A stretch of DNA of 64,000 nucleotides from positions 1,095,740 through 1,159,739 of the forward strand of contig NZ_OY776488.1 in the NCBI RefSeq assembly GCF_963675635.1, read 5' to 3'. The position numbers and the translations under genes are program-made. The stretch is from an uncultured Pseudodesulfovibrio sp. (GTDB lineage Bacteria; Desulfobacterota; Desulfovibrionia; Desulfovibrionales; Desulfovibrionaceae). The notes under the pieces were generated by a model, which searched no databases, was not told where the DNA came from, and was given only the letters and a program-made list of their open reading frames with translations. Shown piece by piece: positions 17,974-27,741 of the stretch. How positions within the stretch are numbered: position 1 is the stretch's first letter; every line of letters begins with the position of its first letter.

Positions 17974-19642
17974 TTTTTTCACCTCCGATCATTTCAGAAT
18001 TTGCAGCACCCGGAGGCACCATTGGATAAACAGGATCATCGGGACTGAGGGGCACATGAATCAGGGACGGGCCGGGTTCCGCCAATGCCTCACTCAATGT
18101 CTTGGCAGGATCGCTGCTCGTTCCGAGGTCGTGGGTGTTGAGACCAAACCCCTCCGCGATCTTGATAAAATCAACCTTGCGAGAATAATCTGAAGCAAAG
18201 TATCGCTTACCGTAAAACAAATCCTGCTGCTGACGGACCAAACCAAGCGCATTATTGTTCGTCAGAATAATCTTGATCGGAATATTATACTCCATGGCCG
18301 TTGCCAAATCCTGGATATTCATCATTATCGAACCATCCCCGCTGAAGCAGATCACGGGACGATCAGGGGCTGCCAAGGCTGCTCCAATGGATGCGGGCAT
18401 ACCGAATCCCATGGTACCAAGCCCACCGGACGTCAACCATTGGCGAGGATGTCTGAAGGGATACACTTGAGCCGTCCGCATTTGATGCTGACCGACATCA
18501 GTACAAACAATAGCTTTTTCCCCGGCCAATTCCGCCGCCTTCAGCACAACGCCGTATGCTGACGTTGGGTCCTCGGCGTGAGGTATCAGCATGGGATGGG
18601 TATCCTTCAACGCCTGTACCCGCTTCTTCCACGCCTCACGCCCCTTATTCTCGACCAATGGGATCAATGCCGTAAGTATATCAGAAATATCTCCTGTAAC
18701 GGATGCTGTGGACGTCTTGATCTTGTCCAGTTCGCTCGGGTCGATATCCATATGAAGAATTTTCGCATTGGGACAAAATTCCGGAACCTTTCCGGTTGCA
18801 CGGTCATCGAAACGCACACCCACCGCCACAAGCAAGTCACATTCTTCCAAAGCCAGATTCGTATACCGGGCCGCATGCATGCCCAGCATTCCCAGACACA
18901 GCGGGTTGTCAGTCGGAATAACTCCCAACCCCATAAGTGTCATCGCTGAGGGAATACCTGCTTTCTCAGCCAGAGTCAGAGCCTCGGTTGCCGAGTCGGA
19001 TTGAATAACGCCACCACCAAGATACAAAACCGGCCTCTCCGCCAAGTTAATCATATCAGCAGCCCGTCTGACCTCTGCAGGGATCAGTTCATCTGTCGTC
19101 CCACGCTCGCCTGTCTCAGGCCACACGTCGAATTCGAGCATAGCCATCTGCACATCCTTTGGAACATCGACAACCACCGGACCGGGACGACCGCTTGAAG
19201 CGATACGAAAGGCAGCAGGGATTACCTCAAGCAACTCTTCGGCTGAACGAACAAGAAAATTATGTTTGGTAATAGGTACGCTCAAACCGTATGTGTCAAC
19301 TTCTTGAAAGGCGTCAGTTCCAATCATGGAAAGCGGTACCTGACCAGTAATACATATAATGGGGATGGAATCGAGCTTTGCATCGGCTATGGCCGTCAAT
19401 GTGTTTGTTGCCCCCGGTCCGGACGTAGCAAAGAAAACGGCAGGCTTTCCCGTTACACGCGCCATACCTTGAGCTATGAATCCGGCCCCCTGCTCATGAC
19501 GGGTAAGGATATGCCGAATGGCATCACTCTGTCCCAGGGCATCGTACAAAGGCAAATTGGCACCACCCGGGATACCGGCGATGATATTGATGCCCTGCCG
19601 TTCCAAGAGTTTGATGATGATTTCCGCTCCACTCATTTTCAT
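17966..19642 (-). CDS. ilvB: Acetolactate synthase large (catalytic) subunit
   Basis: Thiamine-diphosphate enzyme that makes acetolactate or acetohydroxybutyrate, the first common step of Val, Leu and Ile synthesis. The 558-residue protein has the N-terminal PYR domain ([29 protein letters not shown] with the catalytic Glu), a central FAD-related domain and a C-terminal ThDP domain ([15 protein letters not shown] then NNNALG). The ATG at 19642 has AGGAGAGGA just upstream; an ATG 15 bases earlier overlaps this site. Expression appears to be controlled by the leader peptide and attenuator upstream. Confidence 0.95.
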   Translation of the reverse strand: MKMSGAEIIIKLLERQGINIIAGIPGGANLPLYDALGQSDAIRHILTRHEQGAGFIAQGMARVTGKPAVFFATSGPGATNTLTAIADAKLDSIPIICITGQVPLSMIGTDAFQEVDTYGLSVPITKHNFLVRSAEELLEVIPAAFRIASSGRPGPVVVDVPKDVQMAMLEFDVWPETGERGTTDELIPAEVRRAADMINLAERPVLYLGGGVIQSDSATEALTLAEKAGIPSAMTLMGLGVIPTDNPLCLGMLGMHAARYTNLALEECDLLVAVGVRFDDRATGKVPEFCPNAKILHMDIDPSELDKIKTSTASVTGDISDILTALIPLVENKGREAWKKRVQALKDTHPMLIPHAEDPTSAYGVVLKAAELAGEKAIVCTDVGQHQMRTAQVYPFRHPRQWLTSGGLGTMGFGMPASIGAALAAPDRPVICFSGDGSIMMNIQDLATAMEYNIPIKIILTNNNALGLVRQQQDLFYGKRYFASDYSRKVDFIKIAEGFGLNTHDLGTSSDPAKTLSEALAEPGPSLIHVPLSPDDPVYPMVPPGAANSEMIGGEKNV

Positions 19643-19684
19643 AGGTCCTCTCCTCATGTGTTCCCCGAAGTCTCAGGTAGGAAT

Positions 19685-19724
19685 TCAAAAGAAAAACCCC
19701 CGCCGGTACGCACCGACGGGGGTT
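19685..19724 (-). terminator. Attenuator upstream of ilvB
   Basis: On the minus strand AACCCCCGTCGGT / ACCGGCGGGGGTT forms a 13-bp stem with a GCGT loop, followed by TTTTTCTTTT. It lies between the leader-peptide stop and ilvB, the position of a classical amino-acid attenuator. Confidence 0.85.
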
Positions 19725-19747
19725 GAAAATTCGTAAAAAGAATCCCG

Positions 19748-19855
19748 CTATGGCGCGTCCCTATCGACACCACATACTACTACGTCTACTACGACGCATA
19801 CGCTGACCAATACTAGGCTGGCGGGTATGATGGAAATGGTGTTCAGGTCGTGCAT
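19748..19855 (-). CDS. ilv operon leader peptide
   Basis: A 35-residue open frame beginning MHDLNTISII and ending GVDRDAP. It holds ten Val, three Leu and three Ile, with VCVVVDVVVC forming the regulatory run. AAGGA lies about seven bases before the ATG. The stop is 24 bases before the attenuator stem. Ribosome stalling at the Val run when charged tRNA-Val is scarce would let transcription continue into ilvBN. The composition and the closing AP echo the E. coli ilvBN leader, though relatedness cannot be judged at this length. Confidence 0.85.
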   Translation of the reverse strand: MHDLNTISIIPASLVLVSVCVVVDVVVCGVDRDAP

Positions 19856-19885
19856 TGGGAAAATCCTTTTTGTTTCTAAAAAAGA

Positions 19886-19914
19886 GAATTAGTCGTGTCT
19901 CTTGGAAAGGTCAA
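19886..19914 (-). promoter_or_regulatory. Promoter of the ilv leader-ilvBN operon
   Basis: On the minus strand TTGACC (19914-19909), a 17-base spacer and TAATTC (19891-19886), about 30 bases before the leader ATG. Confidence 0.65.
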
Positions 19915-19991
19915 GCGGTTTCTCCCCCTCATCCCTCTTGCCTTTTCACCAACAGTATTTACTTGATCAAAACACCAAACCGGAGACTGCC

Positions 19992-20600
19992 ATGCACGTA
20001 CTCATAGTCCTCGCCCATCCCAGTGAAACCAGCTTCAATCATGCAATAGCTCACCAGACTGCAAAGACACTACTCGACAATGGTCACACAGTAACCTTAC
20101 GCGATTTGTATAAAGAAGGATTTGACCCCCTTCTACCGCATGAAGAAATTCCCCGTGATGCAGACCTTACGGCCAAAATCTCCACGTATTGTGATGAGAC
20201 TAAAGAAGCAGAAGGCATTATTATTGTTCACCCTAACTGGTGGGGAATGCCGCCTGCGATTTTGAAAGGATGGGTGGACAGAGTTTTACGCCCCGGACTC
20301 GCCTATGAATTCAAAGAAGGAGACAGTGGAGAAGGTGTCCCTGTCGGCCTGCTCAAGGCAGACACCGCCCTTGTCTTCAACACATCGAACACTTCGTCAG
20401 AACGTGAAACGGCAATCTTTGGAGATCCTTTGGAACGCATATGGAAGGACTGTATTTTTGGTTTGTGCGGTATCACCCACTTCACCAGAAGAATGTTCAA
20501 TATCATCGTCACCAGTAGTGCCGAACAAAGAAGTCAGTGGCTCGATGAAGTGACCAAAACAGTCGAGAGCGCCTTCCCTGCTAACGAGCTAAACACATAA
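19992..20600 (+). CDS. NAD(P)H-quinone oxidoreductase, flavodoxin-like fold
   Basis: A 202-residue member of the NQO/MdaB/KefF flavodoxin-like family, which binds FMN or FAD and reduces quinones by two electrons. Motifs are LAHPSETSFNHAIA at the N-terminus, EGIIIVHPNWWGMPPAILKGWVDRV near 75-99 and NTSNTSSERE near 132. The open frame extends upstream to 19902, but family similarity begins at MHVLIVLAHPSE, with GGAG upstream. It is monocistronic and divergent from the ilv operon. The natural substrate is unknown. Confidence 0.85.
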   Translation: MHVLIVLAHPSETSFNHAIAHQTAKTLLDNGHTVTLRDLYKEGFDPLLPHEEIPRDADLTAKISTYCDETKEAEGIIIVHPNWWGMPPAILKGWVDRVLRPGLAYEFKEGDSGEGVPVGLLKADTALVFNTSNTSSERETAIFGDPLERIWKDCIFGLCGITHFTRRMFNIIVTSSAEQRSQWLDEVTKTVESAFPANELNT

Positions 20601-20640
20601 CACCCTGGCAGCCATATGATCTTGGAGTGATCAATCATAT

Positions 20641-20808
20641 CTACAGTCGGTCTACGGCCAACCAAAAAGCTGCTGCGCCCACAAATAAACGGACAACATG
20701 CCCTATGTGGAAATGGTATCCCCAATCAATGGCAAACATGGCAATAACCGCCACCACAAAACCTGCCAAGATCACCTTTCGCCAGATATTCAAGCGCAAC
20801 AAGTTCAT
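20641..20808 (-). CDS. Small membrane protein (55 aa)
   Basis: An unrecognised 55-residue protein, MNLLRLNIWRK... to ...WLAVDRL. It has two predicted membrane segments, VILAGFVVAVIAMFAI and VVRLFVGAAAFWLAV, joined by a short DWGYHFHIGH loop. GGAG lies about eight bases before the ATG. Basic residues precede the first segment, so the N-terminus is probably cytoplasmic. It follows another tiny membrane protein gene on the same strand and is likely co-transcribed with it. Confidence 0.6.
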   Translation of the reverse strand: MNLLRLNIWRKVILAGFVVAVIAMFAIDWGYHFHIGHVVRLFVGAAAFWLAVDRL

Positions 20809-20859
20809 GCAAAGACTCCAAAACCTTCCGGTTTATTGATTTCTTTTAAAGGAAACAGC

Positions 20860-21042
20860 TTATAAACTGCGGAATATGTTGGATACTGCCAGAATAATGA
20901 ATCCGGTTGATACGAGCCAAAAAGGACGAATCAAATCCTCTAGAGCAGGAACAGACATGACATCTATTTGAATAAGTATACCGAGAAGGCCAATAAGGAC
21001 TCCGATGATCCAGGTGATCAACTGCGGGGCACTAAGGTTCAT
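20860..21042 (-). CDS. Small membrane protein (60 aa)
   Basis: An unrecognised 60-residue protein starting MNLSAPQLITW. It has two hydrophobic segments, IIGVLIGLLGILIQI and FWLVSTGFIILAVSNIF, with a short acidic linker between them. The ATG at 21042 has GGAG nine bases upstream; a longer start at 21057 overlaps that site. It lies 35 bases downstream of the REC-PAS-GGDEF-EAL gene and 51 bases before the 55-residue membrane protein. Function unknown. Confidence 0.65.
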   Translation of the reverse strand: MNLSAPQLITWIIGVLIGLLGILIQIDVMSVPALEDLIRPFWLVSTGFIILAVSNIFRSL

Positions 21043-21077
21043 GGACAAACGCTCCAATTGAGTTCTAGTCTTGCGAT

Positions 21078-23216
21078 TTATTCAGAATTCCTAATAAAAT
21101 CTTCGGCATCCACTTCACAAAGTGGTTTCGAATACAAATATCCCTGACCGTAATCGCATTGCAATGAATAAAGCAAGTCCCTTTGCCTCTCGGTTTCAAT
21201 CCCCTCCGCCACGACACGAAGGCGCAAACTATGGGCCATATTGACGATGGCTCTAATGATTTCAATATTTTCAGGAGCCGACTCCATTCTCTGAACAAAG
21301 CTCAAATCGATCTTGAGCTGATCAGTGGGAAACTTCTGCAAATAACTCATGGAGGAATATCCTGTACCAAAATCGTCGATGGACAATAATATTCCAAGTT
21401 CTTTCAAGAGATTCAATTGATTGGCCGACCTCATGGCATCCAACATGACAACGGTTTCAGTAATCTCCAACTTGAGACACTGTGGAGGCAGTCCTGAACG
21501 TTTCAAAATGTTCGCCACATCAGCAGCCAGTGATGATTCACCAAATTGCTTTGCGGAAATATTGACGGCAATAGTCAATTCAGAAGCAGGCTGATGTTGG
21601 ATGCGCCAATTATTCATGACCGTGCATGCCTGTTCAAGTATCTGCATGCCGAGATGCACAATCAACCCGGTCTCTTCCGCAACCGGAATAAATTCACCAG
21701 GACTAACCATACCCCGCTCGGGATGATTCCAACGAGCCAAAGCTTCAAACCCATACAGCCTGCCGTCCGCCAGATTTACAATAGGTTGATAATACGCTTC
21801 AAATTCTCGATCTTGCAGAGCCTTTTTCAGATCATTTTCAACAGCCAGGATATTGATAACACCTTCACGCATACTTTTGTGGTAAACTACATAGCGATTT
21901 TTACCGCTATCCTTGGCTTCATTCATGGCAACTTGTGCATTATGAACAAGCTCCTCCGATTCTACCTGTGCGCCAGAAGCTATATCATACCCAATACTGG
22001 CTGAAATGTTGAATGTAATGTCATCTACTTCAACAGGTTCACTGAATGACTCATGTATCTTTTTTATCAGTGCCCGAACATCCGACACTGACTCCATCTC
22101 ATTTACCAGTATGCCGAACTCATCACCGCCAAAACGGGCCACGGTATCAAAAGATCGAACCATTCCCTGTAATTTCTTACTGATGCACTGTATCAGTTTA
22201 TCACCGACAGAATGTCCATAATGATCATTTACAGCTTGGAATCTATCCAGATTTACAAATAGCACAGCGTAAAAACCGTTATCTTCAACAGATCGATCAA
22301 CAGCTTGGCTCAATCGATCCAGAAATAAAACTCTATTAGGCAGTCCCGTAAGAGTATCATGGAGCGCGCTGTGCTTTAACTGCTCTTCCATACGCTTTCG
22401 GTTGGTGATATCCCGCATGCTTATTCTGATTCCAAGATCAGCGCCTTCTTCAGTCCTGATTGCATGCTTGATAAGACTCAGCCACCGGATTTTGGCATTT
22501 GAATCATAAATCCTGAAATCCAGATTCTTTTCGCCCCCCACAGCCTCATCTTTCATAAAGCTGGACCATCCAGACCGATCGTCCGGGTGGATAATCCTCT
22601 CCAACAATCCAGGATTATGGACATATTCATCTGGAGAGTACCCGCTCACACGCTCACATGAGGGTGAAATATACCGGATATCCCCCTGAGGCCCTATCCA
22701 GCATTCCCAATCGTAATTGTAATCGGCTACAAGCCGATATCGTTGTTCAGATTTCTCCAAAGCAGCCTTGGAAATTTCCAACTGATCAATGGTTGCTTCA
22801 AGACGTCGTGTCGTTTCTTCCAGGCGCCTCTTTTTCCGATGTAAATCGGCAAATATATGAATCTTACTACGAAGGACTTCAGGCTCAACCGGCTTGAATA
22901 AATAGTCTACAGCCCCAAGTTCATACCCGCGAAACACATGTCGTTGATCCTTGCTTATGGCCGTAATGAAAATTATTGGTATATTGTGAAAAGACTCTGA
23001 ACTGCGAATTCGTTCTGCCAACTCAAAACCATCCATGCCAGGCATCATGACATCCAGTAATGCCACTGCAAAGTCATAATCCGGCAGACATTCAAGCGCT
23101 TTGGCTCCGGATGGAGCCATTACTAAATTCAAGTCATACCCTTTGAGTATGCCCTCGACCAACTTGAGATTGATTCGTTCGTCATCCACGACGAGAACAT
23201 CAACAATATCGATCAT
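21078..23216 (-). CDS. Response regulator with PAS, GGDEF and EAL domains
   Basis: A 712-residue protein that probably makes or degrades cyclic-di-GMP under phosphorylation control. In order: receiver domain 1-125 (ALLDVMMPGMDG with phospho-Asp, FITAISKDQ, YLFKPVEP), a coiled coil ~130-160, PAS/PAC ~160-285, GGDEF ~290-445 (ARFGGDEFGIL, active site intact) and EAL ~460-705 (GFEALARWNHP, ETVVMLD, SIDDFGTGYSS, KIDLSFV, AEGIE). Both catalytic signatures look complete. No histidine kinase is adjacent, so the phosphodonor is unknown. The receiver domain being first suggests an orphan regulator. Confidence 0.92.
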   Translation of the reverse strand: MIDIVDVLVVDDERINLKLVEGILKGYDLNLVMAPSGAKALECLPDYDFAVALLDVMMPGMDGFELAERIRSSESFHNIPIIFITAISKDQRHVFRGYELGAVDYLFKPVEPEVLRSKIHIFADLHRKKRRLEETTRRLEATIDQLEISKAALEKSEQRYRLVADYNYDWECWIGPQGDIRYISPSCERVSGYSPDEYVHNPGLLERIIHPDDRSGWSSFMKDEAVGGEKNLDFRIYDSNAKIRWLSLIKHAIRTEEGADLGIRISMRDITNRKRMEEQLKHSALHDTLTGLPNRVLFLDRLSQAVDRSVEDNGFYAVLFVNLDRFQAVNDHYGHSVGDKLIQCISKKLQGMVRSFDTVARFGGDEFGILVNEMESVSDVRALIKKIHESFSEPVEVDDITFNISASIGYDIASGAQVESEELVHNAQVAMNEAKDSGKNRYVVYHKSMREGVINILAVENDLKKALQDREFEAYYQPIVNLADGRLYGFEALARWNHPERGMVSPGEFIPVAEETGLIVHLGMQILEQACTVMNNWRIQHQPASELTIAVNISAKQFGESSLAADVANILKRSGLPPQCLKLEITETVVMLDAMRSANQLNLLKELGILLSIDDFGTGYSSMSYLQKFPTDQLKIDLSFVQRMESAPENIEIIRAIVNMAHSLRLRVVAEGIETERQRDLLYSLQCDYGQGYLYSKPLCEVDAEDFIRNSE

Positions 23217-23368
23217 TTTTCCTCATTAGCATCTCGCACATTCTTTCGTAAAAATCAGAATAGAGCATAGTGTATTCAAACCAACAGGACAATCATGTTA
23301 TAAACTCATTTAATTTCTATTATATTTAACTTGAATATTGTCTTTCTTTAAAGCCTTTATTTGCTTTT

Positions 23369-23396
23369 TTGACAGACTGAATAAATTTAATATAAA
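23369..23396 (+). promoter_or_regulatory. Promoter of the DUF493 gene
   Basis: TTGACA at 23369-23374, a 16-base spacer and TATAAA at 23391-23396, 33 bases before the ATG and within an AT-rich stretch. Confidence 0.7.
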
Positions 23397-23428
23397 CCGC
23401 TGCCACTGAACCCAGAGAGGAGATCTCC

Positions 23429-23689
23429 ATGACAGACAAAGAAAAACAGTTCAAGCAGGCGTTGGACGGGCACCACCAGTGGCCATGTCCATATGTATAT
23501 AAATTCATAGTGCCTACAGAAAACTTTGACCAATTTAAAAGACTGTTTCCAGACGAAGAATTAAAAACCCGTCAATCAAAAAATGGTAAGTACACAAGCA
23601 TTACCATGGTCTCTACCATGTGCTCCTCAGATCATGTCATGGGAATTTATGAAAAAGCATCTCAGGTTCCCGGGCTTATGTCTCTATAA
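23429..23689 (+). CDS. DUF493 (YbeD-like) protein
   Basis: An 86-residue protein of the DUF493 family. It has WPCPYVYKFIVPTEN near 18-32 and TMVSTMCSSDHVMGIYEKASQVPGLMSL at the C-terminus, the conserved signature of this ACT-like fold. E. coli YbeD lies near the lipoate genes, but no role is firmly established and no lipoate gene is here. GAGGAG precedes the ATG. Confidence 0.8.
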   Translation: MTDKEKQFKQALDGHHQWPCPYVYKFIVPTENFDQFKRLFPDEELKTRQSKNGKYTSITMVSTMCSSDHVMGIYEKASQVPGLMSL

Positions 23690-23757
23690 TTGACCTTTGG
23701 TGATAAATGATTATGACTGTCTGACGATCAAACTCTTAATCACTGTTGGAGATAATC

Positions 23758-24612
23758 ATGTGGGAATATACAGATAAAGTGAAAGACCATTTCCTCAACC
23801 CTCGTAATGCCGGCACCATTGAAGACGCAGACGGCGTGGGAGAAGTCGGGTCTCTGGCCTGCGGAGACGCTCTGACGCTCTATATAAAAGTAAATGACGA
23901 TGATGTCATCACCGATGCGAAATTCCAGACTTTCGGCTGTGCCAGCGCCATTGCTTCCAGCTCCGCCCTTACGGAACTGCTCATCGGCAAGCATGTTGAA
24001 GAAGCAGAAAAACTGACCAACAAGGACATCGCTGAGTACCTGGGCGGACTGCCCAGAGAAAAAATGCACTGTTCCGTCATGGGACAGGAAGCCCTTGCCC
24101 AAGCCATTAAAAACATGCGTGGAGAAGCCCCGCCCCAGGCGGAACACTCGCACGAAGGGGAACTCATTTGTGAATGCTTCGGCATTTTCGATGAAGAAAT
24201 ACTTCGCGCCATCAAGGAAAACGACCTCCAGACAGTTGAGGACGTCACCAATTTCACCAAAGCCGGGGGCGGATGCGGAAAGTGCATTGAGGACCTGGAA
24301 CGCCTTCTGGCCCAGGCCCATGGCGAATCCGTCTGCGAAACGCCTTCTTCCGAACCATCTTTCCCGGCACAGGGCATGACCAACATCCAGCGCATGCACC
24401 TCATCGAATCCGTCATTGACGACAACATTCGCCCGGCATTGCAAGCAGATGGTGGCGACATCAAACTGGTGGATATTGACGGCAGTACAGTCGTCGTTCA
24501 ATTCATGGGCATGTGTTCCGGCTGCCCCTCCAGCCAAGCCACTCTGCATAATTTGGTTGAAGGCAAACTCAAAGAAAAGGTCGATCCAGACCTCTCAGTG
24601 AGGGAGGCGTAA
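23758..24612 (+). CDS. nifU: NifU-type Fe-S cluster scaffold
   Basis: Three-domain scaffold receiving sulfur from the cysteine desulfurase encoded immediately downstream. Of 284 residues, ~1-125 are the IscU-like domain (the three ligand cysteines in SLACGDAL, FGCASAI and MHCSVM). Residues ~137-185 are the [2Fe-2S] bacterioferritin-associated-ferredoxin-like domain (ICECFG, GGGCGKC). The C-terminus is the NifU domain with MCSGCPSS near 252. GGAG precedes the ATG at 23758. No nif nitrogenase genes are present, so this is the general assembly route. Confidence 0.93.
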   Translation: MWEYTDKVKDHFLNPRNAGTIEDADGVGEVGSLACGDALTLYIKVNDDDVITDAKFQTFGCASAIASSSALTELLIGKHVEEAEKLTNKDIAEYLGGLPREKMHCSVMGQEALAQAIKNMRGEAPPQAEHSHEGELICECFGIFDEEILRAIKENDLQTVEDVTNFTKAGGGCGKCIEDLERLLAQAHGESVCETPSSEPSFPAQGMTNIQRMHLIESVIDDNIRPALQADGGDIKLVDIDGSTVVVQFMGMCSGCPSSQATLHNLVEGKLKEKVDPDLSVREA

Positions 24613-24614
24613 TA

Positions 24615-25790
24615 ATGAAGACCATTTATCTCGATAATAATGCGACCACACAAGTTGACCCGCTGGTTTTTGAGACAATCAAACCCTATTTCACAGAACT
24701 TTATGGCAATCCTTCGTCCATGCACCGCTTTGGCGGACAAGTGGGCGTCGAGTTAAAAAAAGCGCGTGCTTCGGTTGCCGATCTGCTCCACTGCCTCCCT
24801 GAAGAGATACTTTTCACGTCCTGCGGTTCGGAATCTGACAACACGGCTATCAGGTCCGCCCTGACAGCCCAACCCAAAAAACGTCATATAATCACGACAG
24901 CCGTGGAGCATCCTGCTGTCCTGAGCTTCTGTAAGTTCCTCGAAAAAAAAGAAGGATATGAAGTCACATATCTGGGCACAGACGAGCACGGCCGTCTTGA
25001 TATTGAAGAATACAAGGCGGCTATCAGACCCGATACAGCCATTATCTCAATAATGTGGGCTAACAACGAGACAGGCAACATTTACCCCATTGAAGAAATG
25101 GCAAAAATCGCCAAAGACAATGGTGTTCTTTTTCATACTGACGCCGTACAGGCCGTTGGCAAAGTTCCTATCGACCTCCAAAAAGTCCCTGTGGACATGT
25201 TGTCGCTGTCTGGCCACAAGCTGCACGCACCCAAAGGTGTCGGAGCCTTGTTCATCCGCAAAAGGTCACCCTTCCGTCCATTTCTCATTGGTGGACATCA
25301 GGAAGGAAGTCGCCGCGCAGGCACAGAAAACACCACGGGCATTATCGCTCTTGGCAAAGCATGCGAACTGGCCCTTGAGCATATGGATGAGGAAAACACA
25401 CACGTTCGCGCCTTGCGGGACAAGCTGGAAAACGGACTGCTTGCCACCGTCCCCAACTCGATTCTCAACGGAGACAAGGACAACCGGCTGCCTAATACGT
25501 CGAACATCTCTTTCGGCTACGTCGAAGGAGAAGCCATCCTCTTGATGATAGATCAGGTCGGTATCGCTGCCAGCTCGGGTTCGGCGTGCACATCGGGTAG
25601 CCTGGAACCGTCGCATGTTCTTCGGGCAATGGATGTCCCATTCACTTTCGCACACGGTTCCATCCGATTCAGCCTGAGCCGATTCAATACGGAAGAGGAA
25701 ATCGACTTCGTACTGGAAACCATTCCTCCCATTATCAAAAACCTGAGAAAGCTCTCACCGTTTTCTCCCGACAAACAAAGCCTCGGCTAA
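24615..25790 (+). CDS. nifS: Cysteine desulfurase (NifS/IscS family)
   Basis: PLP enzyme that takes sulfur from cysteine as a persulfide for Fe-S assembly. The 391-residue protein has YLDNNATT at the N-terminus, the PLP lysine in [12 protein letters not shown] near 203, RAGTENT near 235 and the mobile catalytic cysteine in SSGSACTSG near 325. It starts two bases after the nifU stop. Between nifU and cysK, it joins cysteine supply to cysteine use. Confidence 0.94.
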   Translation: MKTIYLDNNATTQVDPLVFETIKPYFTELYGNPSSMHRFGGQVGVELKKARASVADLLHCLPEEILFTSCGSESDNTAIRSALTAQPKKRHIITTAVEHPAVLSFCKFLEKKEGYEVTYLGTDEHGRLDIEEYKAAIRPDTAIISIMWANNETGNIYPIEEMAKIAKDNGVLFHTDAVQAVGKVPIDLQKVPVDMLSLSGHKLHAPKGVGALFIRKRSPFRPFLIGGHQEGSRRAGTENTTGIIALGKACELALEHMDEENTHVRALRDKLENGLLATVPNSILNGDKDNRLPNTSNISFGYVEGEAILLMIDQVGIAASSGSACTSGSLEPSHVLRAMDVPFTFAHGSIRFSLSRFNTEEEIDFVLETIPPIIKNLRKLSPFSPDKQSLG

Positions 25791-25815
25791 GCCGGAAACC
25801 TTTGAGGAATCACCT

Positions 25816-26736
25816 ATGAAAATAGCTCAAAACATGGTTGAACTCGTTGGGAATACGCCTTTGGTTCGCCTGAACACATTGTCGGAAGGTCTGGCCGCAA
25901 CCCTGGTTGCCAAACTCGAATTCAACAATCCTTGCGCCTCAGTCAAAGACCGAATCGCAAAAAATATGATCGAAGCCGCTCTTGAAAGCGGTACGATCTC
26001 TCTGGATACCATTTTGGTGGAGCCGACCAGCGGCAATACCGGCGTCGGCCTGGCTTTTGTCTGTGCGGTCAAAGGAATGAAACTCATCCTGACTATGCCC
26101 GAGAGCATGAGCATTGAACGACGCAAACTGCTTCTGGGATTTGGGGCCGAACTCATTCTTACTCCGGCAGCCAAAGGCATGCAGGGAGCAATTGATCGTG
26201 CGGAAGAGATCGTCCGGGATATGGACAACGCATTCATGCTCCAACAGTTTGAGAACGCGGATAATCCCGCCATGCATCGCAAGACAACCGCTCTTGAAAT
26301 ATGGGAAGATACTGACGGGAAAGTGGATATGTTTGTTGCCGGAGTCGGCACTGGCGGCACCATTACCGGAGTGGGACAAGCACTTAAAGAAAAAAAATCT
26401 GACCTTAAAGTCGTTGCTGTTGAACCCGCGGCCTCTCCTGTTCTGTCCGGCGGAAAACCCGGTCCACATATGATACAAGGGATCGGTGCCGGCTTTATTC
26501 CAAGCATTTTAGATACTGATATTATAGATGAAGTAATCACAATCGACAATAACACCGCAATTGAAACAGCCAAACAAATGATCATGAAAGAAGGCATCCT
26601 GTGCGGTATTTCCTCCGGAGCCAACTGTGCGGCCGCACTAGAGCTCGCCAAACGACCTGAAAATGCAGGAAAAATGATCGTTTTCATCGTATGCGATACC
26701 GGCGAACGGTATCTGAGCACCTCTCTTTTCGAATAA
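25816..26736 (+). CDS. cysK: Cysteine synthase A (O-acetylserine thiol-lyase)
   Basis: PLP enzyme converting O-acetylserine and sulfide to cysteine. The 306-residue protein has [15 protein letters not shown] with the PLP lysine near 42, [12 protein letters not shown] near 70, [10 protein letters not shown] near 175 and GISSGAN near 263. It sits between nifS and cysE, so sulfide, abundant in a sulfate reducer, is assimilated by genes co-transcribed with its consumers. Confidence 0.95.
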   Translation: MKIAQNMVELVGNTPLVRLNTLSEGLAATLVAKLEFNNPCASVKDRIAKNMIEAALESGTISLDTILVEPTSGNTGVGLAFVCAVKGMKLILTMPESMSIERRKLLLGFGAELILTPAAKGMQGAIDRAEEIVRDMDNAFMLQQFENADNPAMHRKTTALEIWEDTDGKVDMFVAGVGTGGTITGVGQALKEKKSDLKVVAVEPAASPVLSGGKPGPHMIQGIGAGFIPSILDTDIIDEVITIDNNTAIETAKQMIMKEGILCGISSGANCAAALELAKRPENAGKMIVFIVCDTGERYLSTSLFE

Positions 26737-26745
26737 GGCAGCCCC

Positions 26746-27666
26746 ATGAGTAACAGCACATATTCTCTTGCCGACGTTGTCGCCCTGTTGGTCGAATCTG
26801 GCAGTAATAGCCCGACATCGAACAGATATACGGAAGAAGCCCCCATGCCTTCGGTTGAAATCCTCTCCAAAATTGTAGAGGATTTACGATCCGTTCTGTT
26901 CCCGGGATATTACGGTCCCTCGGAAATTACACCGGACACCATGCCCTATTACATCGGCTCCACGCTCGATCAATTGGTGAGGACGCTCGCGGATCAGATC
27001 AACCGTGGATACTGCTTCGTCTGCGATTTAACGGAAAAAGCCAAATGTAATGATTGCGAAGCTCGAGCTAAGCGTATCGCGCAAGAATTCATAACAAAAC
27101 TGCCCATGATCAGGAACCTGCTCATGGCCGATGTGGAAGCTGCTTATGACGGTGATCCTGCTGCAAAGACACATGGTGAAACAATTTTTTGTTACCCGTC
27201 TATTCGTGCTTTGACCAATCATCGTATTGCCCACGAACTATACCTTCTCGGTGTGGATATCATCCCACGGATCATCGGAGAGATGGCCCACTCGAACACG
27301 GGAATTGACATTCACCCGGGAGCGACCATCGGGAAAAGCTTTTTCATAGACCATGGCACAGGCACAGTTATCGGTGAAACTACTATCATCGGAGACAATG
27401 TCCGTATTTATCAGGGGGTCACCCTTGGAGCCAAAAGCTTCCCAAAAGGCGATGACGAACGTTTAATCAAAGGCCTGCCGAGGCATCCCATTGTTGAGGA
27501 CGATGTTATTATATATGCGGGATCAACCATTCTTGGCCGTGTTACCATCGGCAAAGGCGCGGTCATTGGTGGCAACGTCTGGATCACACGAGATGTCCCT
27601 GCAGGCGCACAAGTCGTTCAATCCAGAGCCACACAGCAGAGCTTTGAAAACGGCGGCGGCATCTGA
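26746..27666 (+). CDS. cysE: Serine O-acetyltransferase
   Basis: Makes O-acetylserine from serine and acetyl-CoA for the preceding cysteine synthase. The 306-residue protein has the N-terminal helical domain and the C-terminal left-handed beta-helix of hexapeptide repeats, with the catalytic region DIHPGATIGKSFFIDHGTGTVIGET near 187. A small cysteine cluster, CFVCDLTEKAKCNDC near 93, is unusual and might bind metal. It ends nine bases short of a strong terminator region and closes the four-gene operon. Confidence 0.93.
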   Translation: MSNSTYSLADVVALLVESGSNSPTSNRYTEEAPMPSVEILSKIVEDLRSVLFPGYYGPSEITPDTMPYYIGSTLDQLVRTLADQINRGYCFVCDLTEKAKCNDCEARAKRIAQEFITKLPMIRNLLMADVEAAYDGDPAAKTHGETIFCYPSIRALTNHRIAHELYLLGVDIIPRIIGEMAHSNTGIDIHPGATIGKSFFIDHGTGTVIGETTIIGDNVRIYQGVTLGAKSFPKGDDERLIKGLPRHPIVEDDVIIYAGSTILGRVTIGKGAVIGGNVWITRDVPAGAQVVQSRATQQSFENGGGI

Positions 27667-27687
27667 TCAATTGAATATAGTAACGTA

Positions 27688-27727
27688 GAAAGGGGAAGGA
27701 CAGCATACTGTCCTTCCCCTTTCTCAC
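27688..27727 (+). terminator. Terminator after cysE
   Basis: A 16-bp stem (GAAAGGGGAAGGACAG / CTGTCCTTCCCCTTTC) with a CATA loop. It also serves the convergent TPR gene. Confidence 0.8.
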
Positions 27728-27741
27728 TTGTATCAAATCAC

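Noticed and set aside
20534..20725. Minus-strand open frame of 63 codons
   Set aside because: It overlaps the end of the quinone reductase gene and the 55-residue gene in another frame, and has no ribosome site.
25827..26870. Long minus-strand open frame (347 codons)
   Set aside because: Antisense to cysK; the composition is Ser/Pro/Ile-rich nonsense typical of a shadow frame.
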